From Ardenticatenaceae bacterium (GTDB lineage Bacteria > Chloroflexota > Anaerolineae > Promineifilales > Promineifilaceae), in contig JACKBN010000007.1 in NCBI GenBank assembly GCA_020634565.1, positions 230,994 to 294,993 on the forward strand: DNA of 64,000 bases, given 5' to 3'. The position numbers and the translations under genes were made by a program. The notes beneath the pieces are model-generated. The model made no database searches, was not told the DNA's origin, and worked only from the letters and a program-made list of their open reading frames with translations. Every line of letters starts with the position of its first letter. Position 1 is the stretch's first letter. This document shows positions 33,130 to 42,193 of the stretch, in pieces.

Positions 33130-33654
33130 ATGACTCAGGGAACAATTATCTTTTTGAATGGCACGTCTAGCTCAGGCAAAACCAGCATTGCCAAGGCTTT
33201 GCAACAAATTCTGGAAACCCCGGCTCTCCACGTGCAGGTGGACACTTTTGCCGACATGCTGCCGGAAGGATATCTGGAAACGGCCGTACCCGAACAGCGC
33301 AAAGAAACGGCCGCACGCCTCATCTCTGGCTTTCATCATGCCGTCGCGGCCCTGGCGGCAGCGGGCAACACGGTGATTTTGGACCACGTGGTCCCTTCGC
33401 CCAGCTGGTGGCAAGAGTGCATGACCCTGTTTACCCCACACAGGCTCCTCACCGTGGGCGTGCATTGCCCGCTGCCCGAACTGGAGCAGCGCGAGACGGC
33501 CCGTGGCGATCGCCATCCGGGGCTGGCGCGGATGCAGTTTGACCGCGTTCACCAGCACGGTGCCTATCAGGTTGAGGTAGACACCAGCCAGCTCTCTCCC
33601 GAAACATGCGCCACCCAAATCGAGGCGGCGTTGCAACAGCCAGCGGTCGTGTAA
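33130..33654 (+). CDS. Chloramphenicol-phosphotransferase-like P-loop kinase
   Basis: 174 residues. Walker A: IFLNGTSSSGKTSIAKAL; LHVQVDTFADMLPEGY supplies the catalytic Asp region; NTVILDHVVPSPSWW and VGVHCPLPELEQRE follow. These are the motifs of the CPT family (PF07931), which phosphorylates chloramphenicol or unknown small molecules. GGAGG lies 6 nt before the ATG at 33130. Whether it gives resistance cannot be judged. The rest of the protein has the family's usual length. Confidence 0.85.
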   Translation: MTQGTIIFLNGTSSSGKTSIAKALQQILETPALHVQVDTFADMLPEGYLETAVPEQRKETAARLISGFHHAVAALAAAGNTVILDHVVPSPSWWQECMTLFTPHRLLTVGVHCPLPELEQRETARGDRHPGLARMQFDRVHQHGAYQVEVDTSQLSPETCATQIEAALQQPAVV

Positions 33655-33732
33655 AAATAGCTTACAGCCTTCCCGTGCCAATCTTTGTACAATTGTGTGT
33701 AGGTAAACGATTTGGCACTTACGAGGCAAAAT

Positions 33733-34863
33733 ATGAGGCGTACTTTTTGGTTTGGGCTGATAACAAGCATTTTGCTGGCAGGATTGGCCGCGGCATGTGG
33801 CGGGGATGAGATGGCAGATACGGCCGTTTGCGACTACACCACGCAAACGGCCGTTACCCTCGACCTGCGCGATGAAAACGGCAATCCACAGCGGCTGGTG
33901 CGGGTACGCTACCGGGTGGACGATGGGCCGTGGCAAGAGCTGCCGGAAAGTGTGAATGAAACGGCCGTCCTGCGCGACGGCCCCGGCACCTACCAGATTC
34001 ATGTTGAAAAGCCAGGATACGCGCCCAATGAGATCACCGTTGTTGTGCCCGCGCCCGAAGGTGACAGCTGCGACGTGGCCGCCGAAGCCGCCACGCTGCC
34101 CATGTCCCTGGCCGTCTGCCCCAATACAGAGCCAACTTTCCTGGAAATCGAGATCGTGTCAGCCAGTGAAGAGGCGGCGGTAACGGCCGTTGCCCAGCCC
34201 GGCGGTACGCAGCCGCTCACCTGTGCCGACGAGACAGCCACAAATTGCTCCTTATACACCTTGCCGCTGACACGCGCGGCCAAGCTGCGGCTCACCGTAG
34301 AAGATTTGGGCGGCATCGGCCCCATGCAGGTGGAAAATGGCATCGTCGGGTACGCGCTGAACGACAGCCAGCTTATCTTGCGCCAGAATGGCTTGTCGCA
34401 CAGCCACACCGTGAGCGGGGCGAACAGCCTGAACGCCGCACTGGATGTGACACTGGACGAGGTTGGTTGTCCGCTGGCCGACTTTCGCACCCTGGATGTG
34501 CAGGTGGAGCCAGATGTGACCAGCGGTGACCCGTATCCCACGCTGCGCGTCTTCCAGCTCAGCAACCTCACCATGACCGATTTAGGCGCGGCGGGTTGCC
34601 AAAACATACCACAGCTTTATCCGGTTCGCTTCCAGGCTGAGCTGCCCAACGGCACTCGCCTGGACGACGTCTCTGTGCAAACTTTTACCGCCGGTGAGTG
34701 GCAGCCAGCAGAATGTGAGGTGGGCAACGGCCGTTACCTGTGCACCGCCGCATTGCCCAATCCCCTCATCCGCCAGCCATATGCCTACAAAATCGTGGTT
34801 GGTGACGAAGAATACACGGGCACCAGCCTGCCGTTCGACACTTTATGCCTGATTTTTGATTAG
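33733..34863 (+). CDS. Secreted lipoprotein of unknown function
   Basis: About 376 residues. The N-terminus RRTFWFGLITSILLAGLAAACGG is a lipoprotein signal with lipobox LAAAC, so the protein should be anchored outside the membrane. The rest is rich in beta-strand-like segments, with a carboxypeptidase-regulatory-like region (LRDENGNPQRLVRVRYRVDD) near residues 40-110. I do not recognise a family. The ATG at 33733 is chosen because it starts the signal peptide. Four ACGGCCGT copies lie in the first 450 bp of coding DNA. Confidence 0.72.
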   Translation: MRRTFWFGLITSILLAGLAAACGGDEMADTAVCDYTTQTAVTLDLRDENGNPQRLVRVRYRVDDGPWQELPESVNETAVLRDGPGTYQIHVEKPGYAPNEITVVVPAPEGDSCDVAAEAATLPMSLAVCPNTEPTFLEIEIVSASEEAAVTAVAQPGGTQPLTCADETATNCSLYTLPLTRAAKLRLTVEDLGGIGPMQVENGIVGYALNDSQLILRQNGLSHSHTVSGANSLNAALDVTLDEVGCPLADFRTLDVQVEPDVTSGDPYPTLRVFQLSNLTMTDLGAAGCQNIPQLYPVRFQAELPNGTRLDDVSVQTFTAGEWQPAECEVGNGRYLCTAALPNPLIRQPYAYKIVVGDEEYTGTSLPFDTLCLIFD

Positions 34864-35005
34864 AACAGAACGGTGCGAAACGGCCGTTTCTCACCCCAAA
34901 ACCCTCTTTTTTGCCCCTACTTTTCTCTGGTTGTGACAGCTATTGACACAATTTAGCAACTTCACTCTTGACTTTTTAGCACGCGTGTTCTAATATCACG
35001 TTCTA

Positions 35006-35017
35006 GAACAAGTGTTC
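35006..35017. promoter_or_regulatory. Candidate LexA/SOS-type box GAACAAGTGTTC
   Basis: The sequence fits GAACNNNNGTTC, the LexA site of Gram-positive bacteria, and partly overlaps the palindrome GTTCTAGAAC. It lies 120 bp before the membrane protein gene at 35136. There is no known SOS gene beside it, so this is a weak call. Confidence 0.3.
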
Positions 35018-35028
35018 CACACCCTCCC

Positions 35029-35059
35029 GGAGCTGATTGGTGCGCCCCCAATCAGCTCC
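35029..35059 (+). terminator. 12-bp perfect hairpin in the leader of the 35136 gene
   Basis: GGAGCTGATTGG and CCAATCAGCTCC flank a 7-nt loop, followed by TTCTTC. It could be a weak terminator for the preceding transcript or a leader attenuator. The 272-bp gap 34864-35135 has no gene. Confidence 0.5.
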
Positions 35060-35135
35060 TTCTTCACAAATTGGGCGCATGGAAAAGAAGATTGCCCAAG
35101 CAGAGGGGCAAGCAAACTGCAAGGAGATGCGGATC

Positions 35136-35969
35136 ATGCAAAATAATCAATATATGCGAACCCAAACCATTGGCTCGCGCTTGTCTTCTTTGGCAAGCGT
35201 GGTCCCCAGCAAGACGGCCGTTGGCCTCATTCTCATCGTGGCGCTCATCGCCTTTGAGATTTTTAACTTCGACACGACCAAATATGCCCTGCACAACCTC
35301 ATTGGGGATGTGCGCTTTGTGGGTATGCAGTGGGCGGCCATTCTGGCCGTCGCCTTCTGCGCCATCGACTTTGCCGGTCTGGTGCGTCTTTTCACCCCCG
35401 AACGCGGCCTGGATGAACCGAAAGAGGTCTGGTACCTGATGGGTGCCTGGCTGCTCGGCGCGACCATGAACGCCGTTATGACCTGGTGGGCCATTTCCCT
35501 CACCCTGCTCAACCACAATTTTGGCAATGAGGTACTGAGCCGTGAACAGCTGCTGCTGTACGTGCCCATCTTCGTCGCCGTGCTGGTCTGGCTGACCCGC
35601 ATCCTGTTCATCGGCGCCTTCTCCGTAGCGGGGGAACATATTTTTGAATTGAATGAGGTGTCTGATGCGCCGGCCAAGCGTCCGGTGGCCACAACCTCGC
35701 CGCGCCGTGCCAGCACCACTGCCGTTCGTCGTGCGCCAATGCCCAAAACGGCCGCTCCCACCCGTACGGCCGTACCCAAACGCGCCAGCGTCCAGCCAAC
35801 CCAGGTCAGTATACCCGTTCCCGTTGAGGAATACAGCGAACCTCAGTCGGCTCCCGTAGTGCAGCGCCAACCGGTTTCTTCCCGCGTGCGCCAGCGTCCA
35901 CCTCGCCCCAACGGTATGCGTCGCTCGCCCATGGGTGGTTTGCAAGCCCGTTCTCGCAATCAGAATTAG
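35136..35969 (+). CDS. Hypothetical membrane protein with basic, Pro-rich C-terminal tail
   Basis: 277 residues from the ATG at 35136 (AAGGAG precedes). Four hydrophobic segments lie in the first 180 residues (for example TAVGLILIVALIAFEIFNF and MQWAAILAVAFCAIDFAGLV). The last 95 residues are Arg, Pro and Ser/Thr-rich and probably cytosolic, with several TAV and TAA units from ACGGCCGT copies. I do not recognise a family. It precedes a membrane-anchored lytic transglycosylase by 50 bp and may form an operon with it. Confidence 0.65.
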   Translation: MQNNQYMRTQTIGSRLSSLASVVPSKTAVGLILIVALIAFEIFNFDTTKYALHNLIGDVRFVGMQWAAILAVAFCAIDFAGLVRLFTPERGLDEPKEVWYLMGAWLLGATMNAVMTWWAISLTLLNHNFGNEVLSREQLLLYVPIFVAVLVWLTRILFIGAFSVAGEHIFELNEVSDAPAKRPVATTSPRRASTTAVRRAPMPKTAAPTRTAVPKRASVQPTQVSIPVPVEEYSEPQSAPVVQRQPVSSRVRQRPPRPNGMRRSPMGGLQARSRNQN

Positions 35970-36019
35970 TTGACAGGACATCAGGTTACGTTTACGCACC
36001 CGGCTAAACGAGGTAAACT

Positions 36020-36811
36020 ATGACGGTCTACGAACAGCAACTAACCACATATTGGACCATTGAAACACCCTTGAACGAGCAGTTTGAGTACGAACCAGAA
36101 ATCATAATTCACGAACGCGATTTGCCGCAAGATCCAATGCAGCGCCGCATGTTGATGATTTTGATTTTTGTCCTGGTGGGTGCCCTGTTGTTTGCTATCC
36201 TCGTCATGCCCCGTCTGGCACAGGCTGATTTGCCTCTGATCAACAATGACAGCACCAGCCCAATAACCAACATGATGGCCAGCGAACCAGAAAACAAAGC
36301 GGTTAATTATCAGGGTAAGATTTCGGCCGTTTTTTCTGATGAGGTCAAATATTGGGAAACAGACATCGTGCGCTGGGCCAATGAATTTAACCTGGACCCC
36401 GATATGGTAGCCACCATCATGCAAATTGAATCGTGTGGTGATCCGCAGGCACTCTCGATTGCGGGTGCCCAAGGGTTGTTCCAGGTAATGCCCTTCCACT
36501 TTACGGCCGGGGAGAACATGCTAGACCCGGACACCAACGCCCGGCGCGGCATGAATTACTTCGCCGAACGACTGGTGCAAACGGCGGGTGACGTGGGTAA
36601 GGCGTTTGCTGGCTACAATGGCGGTCATGTCGCTGCGGGCGGCAGTTGGGACAGTTGGGCAGCCGAAACACAGCGCTATTACGTTTGGTCCACCGGCATC
36701 TATGAAGATGCCAAAGCCGGACTTACAGACAGCCCCACGCTGCAAGAATGGTATGCGGCTGGTGGCGTGAGCCTGTGCCAGCAAGCTGCCAGTCGTCTAA
36801 ACATGCGTTAG
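36020..36811 (+). CDS. Membrane-anchored lytic transglycosylase (SLT domain)
   Basis: 263 residues. A hydrophobic helix at about 45-65 (MLMILIFVLVGALLFAILVM) anchors the protein. The SLT-like domain follows: VATIMQIESCGDPQALSIAG contains the catalytic Glu in the IxQIESxG motif, and GAQGLFQVMPFHF and FAGYNGGHV match the family. It cleaves peptidoglycan glycan strands outside the cytoplasmic membrane. The gene follows the membrane protein gene by 50 bp. Confidence 0.88.
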   Translation: MTVYEQQLTTYWTIETPLNEQFEYEPEIIIHERDLPQDPMQRRMLMILIFVLVGALLFAILVMPRLAQADLPLINNDSTSPITNMMASEPENKAVNYQGKISAVFSDEVKYWETDIVRWANEFNLDPDMVATIMQIESCGDPQALSIAGAQGLFQVMPFHFTAGENMLDPDTNARRGMNYFAERLVQTAGDVGKAFAGYNGGHVAAGGSWDSWAAETQRYYVWSTGIYEDAKAGLTDSPTLQEWYAAGGVSLCQQAASRLNMR

Positions 36812-36847
36812 TTTGTGTGAGTTAGCGAAAGCTCCCGGAGAATTGTT

Positions 36848-37219
36848 ATGGATTTAGGTGCATTTTCAGTTAGTCTCGCCGTAAAAGATTTGGCAGCTTC
36901 CAGAGCCTTTTACGAAAAGCTGGGATTCCAGGTTTTTGGTGGAGACCCGGCACACAATTATTTGATGCTGCGCAATGGTTCTCATGTGATTGGGTTATTT
37001 CAGGGAATGTTTGAGCAAAATATTCTCACATTTAACCCCGGTTGGAATCAGGCAGCAGAGAATTTGGACGCTTTTACCGACGTCCGCGAGCTACAAAAGG
37101 CACTCAAAGCCGAAGGCATCGAGATTCACAATGAAGCAGATGAGACCACAACAGGCCCTGCCAGCTTCGCCATCATCGATCCGGACGGAAACCCAATTTT
37201 GATTGACCAGCATGTTTGA
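36848..37219 (+). CDS. VOC-family (glyoxalase/bleomycin-resistance-like) protein
   Basis: 123 residues with the vicinal-oxygen-chelate fold pattern: VSLAVKDLAASRAFYEKLGF at the start and FAIIDPDGNPILIDQH at the end. Members bind a metal and act on small substrates, or simply bind antibiotics; the specific role cannot be told. CCCGGAGAATTGTT precedes the ATG. Confidence 0.8.
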   Translation: MDLGAFSVSLAVKDLAASRAFYEKLGFQVFGGDPAHNYLMLRNGSHVIGLFQGMFEQNILTFNPGWNQAAENLDAFTDVRELQKALKAEGIEIHNEADETTTGPASFAIIDPDGNPILIDQHV

Positions 37220-37256
37220 TTGTTAGATTGACACCCTCTCCTAAATTAAACTCTGC

Positions 37257-37300
37257 AAAAGCGCAGGTGTTGGGCATTAGTCCCTCTCCTGCGCTTTTTT
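37257..37300 (+). terminator. Intrinsic terminator after the VOC gene
   Basis: AAAGCGCAGG and CCTGCGCTTT form a 10-bp stem with a 20-nt loop, and the stem ends in six T. It lies 38 bp past the stop. The rest of the gap to 37487 holds no gene I can support. Confidence 0.75.
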
Positions 37301-37487
37301 GTCCCGTTTTGTTTGACTGCCGATCGCCTGCTACTTATACTTAAATTATCTTCCCTGTTTTAAGCGGGAAGCATATAGATGAGCAGAATCGCTCATCCCA
37401 CTTTTACTTGAACAATCGGTTAAAACTTTTGCCGATTGCGTCACTCCGACCATTTACAAACATTTCCACAACAAAAGGAGTCACTTT

Positions 37488-38174
37488 ATGTCTATTAAAC
37501 TCACATGGCACGGTCATGCCACCTTTTCACTCGATATCAACGGCACAAACATTGTTGTCGATCCTTTCTTTGCGGGTAATAACCCGGCCGCCAAGACAGG
37601 CGTTGATGACGTGGCAGCCGATTTCATTTTGCAAACGCACGGCCACGGCGATCACATCGCGGACACGGTGGGGTTAGCCAAACGCACCGGTGCGCAGATC
37701 ATCGGCAATTTTGAGATTTGCAACTGGGTTGCCGCCCAAGGGCATGAGAATGTACATGCCATGAATACCGGCGGCGGTTTTAACTTTCCCTTTGGCCGCG
37801 TAAAGATGACGGCCGCTTTGCACAGCTCTGGTTTGCCCGATGGATCTTACGGCGGCGACCCGGGTGGCTATCTGGTGATGGCTGATGGCAAAACGATCTA
37901 CATTGCGGGCGACACGGCGCTCTTTTCTGACATGTCCCTGATTGGCCGGGCGGGCATTGACCTGGCAATCCTCCCGGTAGGCGATAATTTCACCATGGGG
38001 CCGGAAGATTCGATTTTGGCACTGGATTATTTGAAGCCAAAGATGGTTATTCCTTGCCACTACAACACCTGGCCGCCAATCGCTATTGATGTAGCTGCCT
38101 GGGCGGAGGGTGTGAAGAAGGATACGGCCGTTACCCCCATCGTCCTTCAAGTGGATGAAAGCTACACCCTTTAG
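37488..38174 (+). CDS. UPF0173 metal-dependent hydrolase (metallo-beta-lactamase fold)
   Basis: 228 residues. KLTWHGHATFSLDINGTNIV opens the family; QTHGHGDHIADTVGLAKR is the HxHxDH metal motif, and TIYIAGDTALFSDM supplies the later Asp. The last ligands are in VIPCHYNTWPPI. This is the UPF0173 (YtkL) family, whose substrate is unknown. AAAGGAGTCACTTT precedes the ATG. Confidence 0.9.
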   Translation: MSIKLTWHGHATFSLDINGTNIVVDPFFAGNNPAAKTGVDDVAADFILQTHGHGDHIADTVGLAKRTGAQIIGNFEICNWVAAQGHENVHAMNTGGGFNFPFGRVKMTAALHSSGLPDGSYGGDPGGYLVMADGKTIYIAGDTALFSDMSLIGRAGIDLAILPVGDNFTMGPEDSILALDYLKPKMVIPCHYNTWPPIAIDVAAWAEGVKKDTAVTPIVLQVDESYTL

Positions 38175-38206
38175 AATCTTTTTAACCAAACTGTTTTAAT
38201 ATGAAG

Positions 38207-38236
38207 CCACGTTACATTTGTGACGTGGTTTTTTTA
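38207..38236 (+). terminator. Intrinsic terminator after the UPF0173 gene
   Basis: CCACGTTACA pairs with TGTGACGTGG and is followed by seven T. It lies 33 bp past the stop codon. Confidence 0.75.
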
Positions 38237-38314
38237 TTTTAAAACTTGTGCAAACGGACCACGCACCACCCTGGTAGCGTGGTTTTCGTTTTCACGAAAA
38301 ACAGGGAGAATCCT

Positions 38315-39562
38315 ATGAAACATGTAGCAAACCGTTGGCTTTTGCTGTTTGTGCTGCTGCTGGGCATGTCGGCGATGGCCTGTAGCCTGCCCTTTGGTGG
38401 CGAAGAAGAGCCTACCCCGCGCCCGACGAGAGACAGTGATGATGAGGACAACGCAGATAGTGCAGAAGATGCCGTAGTGGAGGAAGACGCGCCAGAAGCG
38501 GAGCCTACCGCCGCAGTGGAAGCTGAGAGTGCCGATCCTGTAGAAGAAGTGATTGAGGAAGCAACGGCCGTGCCCGCCGCCCCTGAAGAAACCGAAACTG
38601 CGGATGATGGTGGCCTCTTTAGCGGCTTGTTTGCCCAATCGGTAAACGTAAGCGAGACTGTACAGGAGCTTGATGATCTGAATAGCTACCAGATGCAGAT
38701 GGAGATCAGCACCACCTACAGCGAAACAACCCAGCTGATCCAGGCTTCAATTATCGTCTCTACCGATCCGCCGCAATCCTCCATGACCTTTATCTTTGAG
38801 GGTCTGGGCGATATGGCGGGCATGGACAGCATGAGCATGACCCAGATTGAAGGCACCAGCTATATGGAAGTGCCGGGGTTGGGCTGCATCACCACCACCG
38901 AAGGCGACATGATGGGCGAGGACTTTGCCGATTCTATGGCCGCCAGCCAGTTTATGGAGGAAGTTGGTGAGGCAGAATTGGTCGGTGAAGAAACCATCAA
39001 CGGAATCGACACCCTGCATTACACCTTTGATGAAACCGCCCTGCAAAACGAAATGTCTGAGTTAAACTGGGCGCAGGGCGACGTTTATATTGCCAAAGAA
39101 GGCAACTATGTGGTGCGCTTCCGCATGGAAGGCGAAGGCAATGTGTCGGATGCCTTGATGGCGCTCGATCAAGGGGACACAATGACCGAAGCACGCATCG
39201 GGCAAATGGTGATCCAGATGGACATCTCCAACATCAATGAGCCAGTCAACATCACCATTCCCGAAGCCTGTGAAAACAGCGGCGCTGGCAACAGCGAATA
39301 TCCGATTCTGGAAGATGCCGCCGAATACAGCTCGTTTGGCAGCTTCGTTACGTACACCACAGAAACGGCCTTTGCTGACATCGTGACCTTTTACCAGGAA
39401 AACCTGGCAGCCCAAGGCTGGGTTTACGATGAAGGCGAATCGCTTATTCTGGAAAATTCCACTGCGCTGATGTATTTCACGCTGGATGAACGCACGCTCA
39501 CCGTTACCGTCACGGAAATCAGCGGCAGTTCTAGCTTTACAGTTTTGCTCCTGGAAGAGTAA
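38315..39562 (+). CDS. Lipoprotein with acidic linker and LppX/LolA-like fold
   Basis: 415 residues from the ATG at 38315 (AGGGAG precedes). The signal peptide ends in a lipobox (GMSAMACSLPF). A highly acidic, Ala/Glu-rich linker spans about 22-110. The body (from about residue 120) has SYQMQMEISTTYSETTQLIQ and later ELVGEETINGIDTLHYTFD, a beta-rich pattern like lipid-binding LppX/LprG-type lipoproteins; that match is by feel only. The C-terminus has a small domain with TAFADIVTFYQENLAAQGWV. A role in envelope lipid handling is a guess. Confidence 0.7.
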   Translation: MKHVANRWLLLFVLLLGMSAMACSLPFGGEEEPTPRPTRDSDDEDNADSAEDAVVEEDAPEAEPTAAVEAESADPVEEVIEEATAVPAAPEETETADDGGLFSGLFAQSVNVSETVQELDDLNSYQMQMEISTTYSETTQLIQASIIVSTDPPQSSMTFIFEGLGDMAGMDSMSMTQIEGTSYMEVPGLGCITTTEGDMMGEDFADSMAASQFMEEVGEAELVGEETINGIDTLHYTFDETALQNEMSELNWAQGDVYIAKEGNYVVRFRMEGEGNVSDALMALDQGDTMTEARIGQMVIQMDISNINEPVNITIPEACENSGAGNSEYPILEDAAEYSSFGSFVTYTTETAFADIVTFYQENLAAQGWVYDEGESLILENSTALMYFTLDERTLTVTVTEISGSSSFTVLLLEE

Positions 39563-39591
39563 AACCAGCACCCTGACGCTCTAAGTTTTCC

Positions 39592-39624
39592 AAGCTCCGG
39601 CCGTAACTGGTCGGAGCTTTTTTT
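39592..39624 (+). terminator. Intrinsic terminator between convergent genes
   Basis: AAGCTCCG and CGGAGCTT flank a 12-nt loop and are followed by seven T. It ends the lipoprotein transcript right at the stop of the convergent peptidase gene. Confidence 0.78.
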
Positions 39625-40966
39625 ATGGGGTTAATACTTCTGAGGAGAAAAGCCCGATACGGCCGTTTCCATCCAATCCCGCAATACTCACTGCGTACTG
39701 CACCGCTGGGTCCAGTCCGGTAATAGCCACATTGCCCGCCTCGCCCGAATTAACGTAGCGGAACTGGGAATACTCAGGGGAGCCAACAGGACGGAATGAA
39801 ATGGCATACCCGGCCGCCACGCTATCGGGAATCCAGGTGAGAATGTAAGCGCCGGGTTCAGTCATTGGGGAAATGGAAGGGGCGACCGGCATCGGCGGCG
39901 CACCGGCAGCATTGCCCAAATAAGAAATGTTCAGCTGGGTAATCTGCCGCAGATAGTCGTAATCAATCCATTCGGCCGTATCGCCACTGTTGTGCTGCCG
40001 GTTGGGATCTTCCTGCGACTCCGTCAGGCGCACGGCAGGAATGCCCGCCTGCAAAAAGCTGATATGGTCACTGTAACGGCCGTCTCTATCTTCAGCGTCA
40101 ATCAACGTGTAGGGGAACTGCGGCATGTAAAGATTGCCCACATAATGCATGTACCGGGCCAACTGCCGCGGCGGCGAACCATCTGGCCCAGGCGAAAATA
40201 ATCGCACCGATTGGGGAATGCCGGGCCGCCCCCCCACGATGTCGGTGCTCATCATCGCGTCAAACCGCCAGCCCTGCAAAAGCCGATCCGTCACAAAATG
40301 GGTGCTGCCCAGCCGATTTTGCTCTTCTGCGGCAAACGCCACAAAAATAATGGTCTGGCTCCACTCGCGGGAACTCATCACCCGAGCTGTTTCCAGCAGC
40401 GCCGCCACGCCAGAGCCATTGTCGTTGGCGCCCGGCGCATAGCTGCTGCCATTCAGGGGATCAATAGTCCGCGAATCATAATGAGCGGCCACCACAATCA
40501 CGCCCGGATGACTGCCCGTGCCTTGCAGCGTAGCAATGATGTTTTGCTGGTTGTACACCACGCCGCCCTGGTTCACTGGAAACTCATCGACTTCCACGAG
40601 AAGACGGCCGTTTCCCACCCGAATAAACTCGTTAAAAATCCAGCGCCGGGCAGCCCCAATGCCCAACCCCTCCTGATCCGTTACGCTGTACGTATTGCGC
40701 GTGTTAAACCCTTGCAGCGTCTGGATATACCCCACCAAATTTTGCCGCGACACCTGCTCCAACAGCGTGCGCAAATCCGGGTTAACCGCCTCGATCACAT
40801 TGCCCTCGGGATCTGTGATGAGCGGCCCTGCCTGGGCAATGCTGGCAAACGGTGTACCGCCCGGCGGGGTGGGAATCGTCAACTGCTGCGGCCCCTCCAA
40901 TAAAGAGCAAGAAACCAAAAAGAAAATGATGGGTAAAAGTAAGAGGAATTTGATTCGTTGAGGCAC
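39623..40966 (-). CDS. Secreted M28-family zinc aminopeptidase with C-terminal Fn3-like domain
   Basis: About 447 residues. The signal peptide RIKFLLLLPIIFFLVSCSLL ends in a lipobox-like VSC, so the enzyme is probably a lipoprotein. The catalytic domain shows VVAAHYDSRTI (His, Asp), PGANDNGSGVAALLETARV (Asp), FAAEEQNRLGSTHFV (Glu pair) and MSTDIVGGRPG (Asp). The last 90 residues look like a fibronectin III domain. I chose the GTG at 40966 because the ATG at 41017 lies inside the terminator of the upstream gene. The initiation codon is therefore uncertain. Confidence 0.88.
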   Translation of the reverse strand: MPQRIKFLLLLPIIFFLVSCSLLEGPQQLTIPTPPGGTPFASIAQAGPLITDPEGNVIEAVNPDLRTLLEQVSRQNLVGYIQTLQGFNTRNTYSVTDQEGLGIGAARRWIFNEFIRVGNGRLLVEVDEFPVNQGGVVYNQQNIIATLQGTGSHPGVIVVAAHYDSRTIDPLNGSSYAPGANDNGSGVAALLETARVMSSREWSQTIIFVAFAAEEQNRLGSTHFVTDRLLQGWRFDAMMSTDIVGGRPGIPQSVRLFSPGPDGSPPRQLARYMHYVGNLYMPQFPYTLIDAEDRDGRYSDHISFLQAGIPAVRLTESQEDPNRQHNSGDTAEWIDYDYLRQITQLNISYLGNAAGAPPMPVAPSISPMTEPGAYILTWIPDSVAAGYAISFRPVGSPEYSQFRYVNSGEAGNVAITGLDPAVQYAVSIAGLDGNGRIGLFSSEVLTP

Positions 40967-40974
40967 AAACACAC

Positions 40975-41014
40975 CACAAAAAGCGGGTGAGTTGAGGTTT
41001 CTCAACTCACCCGC
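40975..41014 (-). terminator. Intrinsic terminator of the slipin gene
   Basis: On the minus strand GCGGGTGAGTTGAG, a 4-nt loop and CTCAACTCACCCGC form a perfect 14-bp stem followed by TTTTT. It lies 18 bp after the slipin stop (41032) and would cut off the ATG at 41017 from the transcript. Confidence 0.85.
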
Positions 41015-41031
41015 CATAGAAATCTACTTGA

Positions 41032-41838
41032 TTACTCTGAATCCTCCGCAGCAGGCTTCTCCAGCCCGGCTCTGGCGTCTGCCTTTGCCTTGGTCGAGAT
41101 GAACTCAGAGATGATGTCAATCGGAATGGGGAAGATGGTTGTGGTATTCTGCTCCACGCCAATTTCCACCAACGTTTGCAGGTAACGCAAAGTCATCGCC
41201 CCGGGTTCCGTATTCATGATGCGCGCTGCTTCAGACAGCTTTTGTGCCGCCTGAAAGTCACCTTCTGCCTGAATAATCTTGGCCCGGCGCTCACGTTCAG
41301 CTTCTGCCTGTCGCGCCATCGCCCGCACCATCGTGCTGTTCAATTCAACATCCTTGATCTCCACAATGGAAACCTTTACACCCCACGGCTCGGTGGCTTC
41401 ATCAATGATATGCTGGAGCGTATCGTTGATTTGCTCCCGATCCTGCAAAATCTGGTCCATCATGGATTGGCCAATCACATTCCGCAGGCTGGTTTGGGCA
41501 ATTTGCCAGGTGGCCCGACGGTAATCTTCCACCTTGACGATGGCCATCACCGGATCAATAACGCGGAAGTAAACGACCGCGTTCACCTTCACCGTGACGT
41601 TATCGCCAGTGATCGCTTCCTGCGCGGGCACGTCCAGCGTCACAGTACGCAAATCCACCTTCACCATTTTGTCGATGATGGGAATGATGAAGAAGAGGCC
41701 TGGCCCTTTGGCTCCCTGAACACGACCCAGGCGAAAGATGACGCCTCGCTCATATTCCTGGACGATGCGAATTGACGCAACCAAAATGACGACAAAGCCC
41801 ACAAAAAGAACGCATAGAATTGGGAAAATAAACTCCAT
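41032..41838 (-). CDS. Slipin (stomatin/SPFH, band-7) membrane protein
   Basis: 268 residues. A single N-terminal hydrophobic hairpin (MEFIFPILCVLFVGFVVILV) is followed by the SPFH domain RIVQEYERGVIFRLGRVQGA and DVPAQEAITGDNVTVKVNAV. A coiled region ARQAEAERERRAKIIQAEGD follows. Bacterial slipins form membrane assemblies and often lie beside an NfeD protease gene; no nfeD is seen here. Ribosome site AAGGAGTCAGC precedes the ATG. Confidence 0.92.
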   Translation of the reverse strand: MEFIFPILCVLFVGFVVILVASIRIVQEYERGVIFRLGRVQGAKGPGLFFIIPIIDKMVKVDLRTVTLDVPAQEAITGDNVTVKVNAVVYFRVIDPVMAIVKVEDYRRATWQIAQTSLRNVIGQSMMDQILQDREQINDTLQHIIDEATEPWGVKVSIVEIKDVELNSTMVRAMARQAEAERERRAKIIQAEGDFQAAQKLSEAARIMNTEPGAMTLRYLQTLVEIGVEQNTTTIFPIPIDIISEFISTKAKADARAGLEKPAAEDSE

Positions 41839-42193
41839 TGCTGACTCCTTATCGATGAAAGCAGATTGTTATTGCGCAGAACTGTAGCTATACCTGGCTT
41901 TCATTAAAACGGCCGTTTTCCGAACGGCCCGATCATTTGTTGCCTTATGACAACATGCCAATATTATACCCCATTTGCCTTTAACTGTAAGAACAAATGC
42001 AGTTAACGCCCAATACGCAAAAGCGCAGAAAAAGTTTGCAAAATACGCCATATTTGGGGAAATATTCTCTTTTTCAACAAAAACCCCCATATTTGCCCAT
42101 TATCAAGCAATTCAAAAGAGAGGATTTGTTAAGATTTGACCCCACACTTCCCAGAAAAGTTGCCGCATGTCTTGCAGGCAATAAAATACCATC
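41839..42193. promoter_or_regulatory. AT-rich divergent intergenic region; -10-like TATAAT for the slipin gene
   Basis: 355 bp with no gene. On the minus strand TATAAT lies at 41963-41968, about 125 bp upstream of the slipin ATG; no clear -35. One ACGGCCGT copy (about 41911) sits in a short inverted repeat. The plus-strand promoter of the sigma factor gene could not be located. Confidence 0.4.

Noticed and set aside
40967..41017. Start of the M28 peptidase at the ATG at 41017
   Set aside because: That ATG lies inside the slipin terminator hairpin, so a GTG at 40966 near the signal peptide is more likely.
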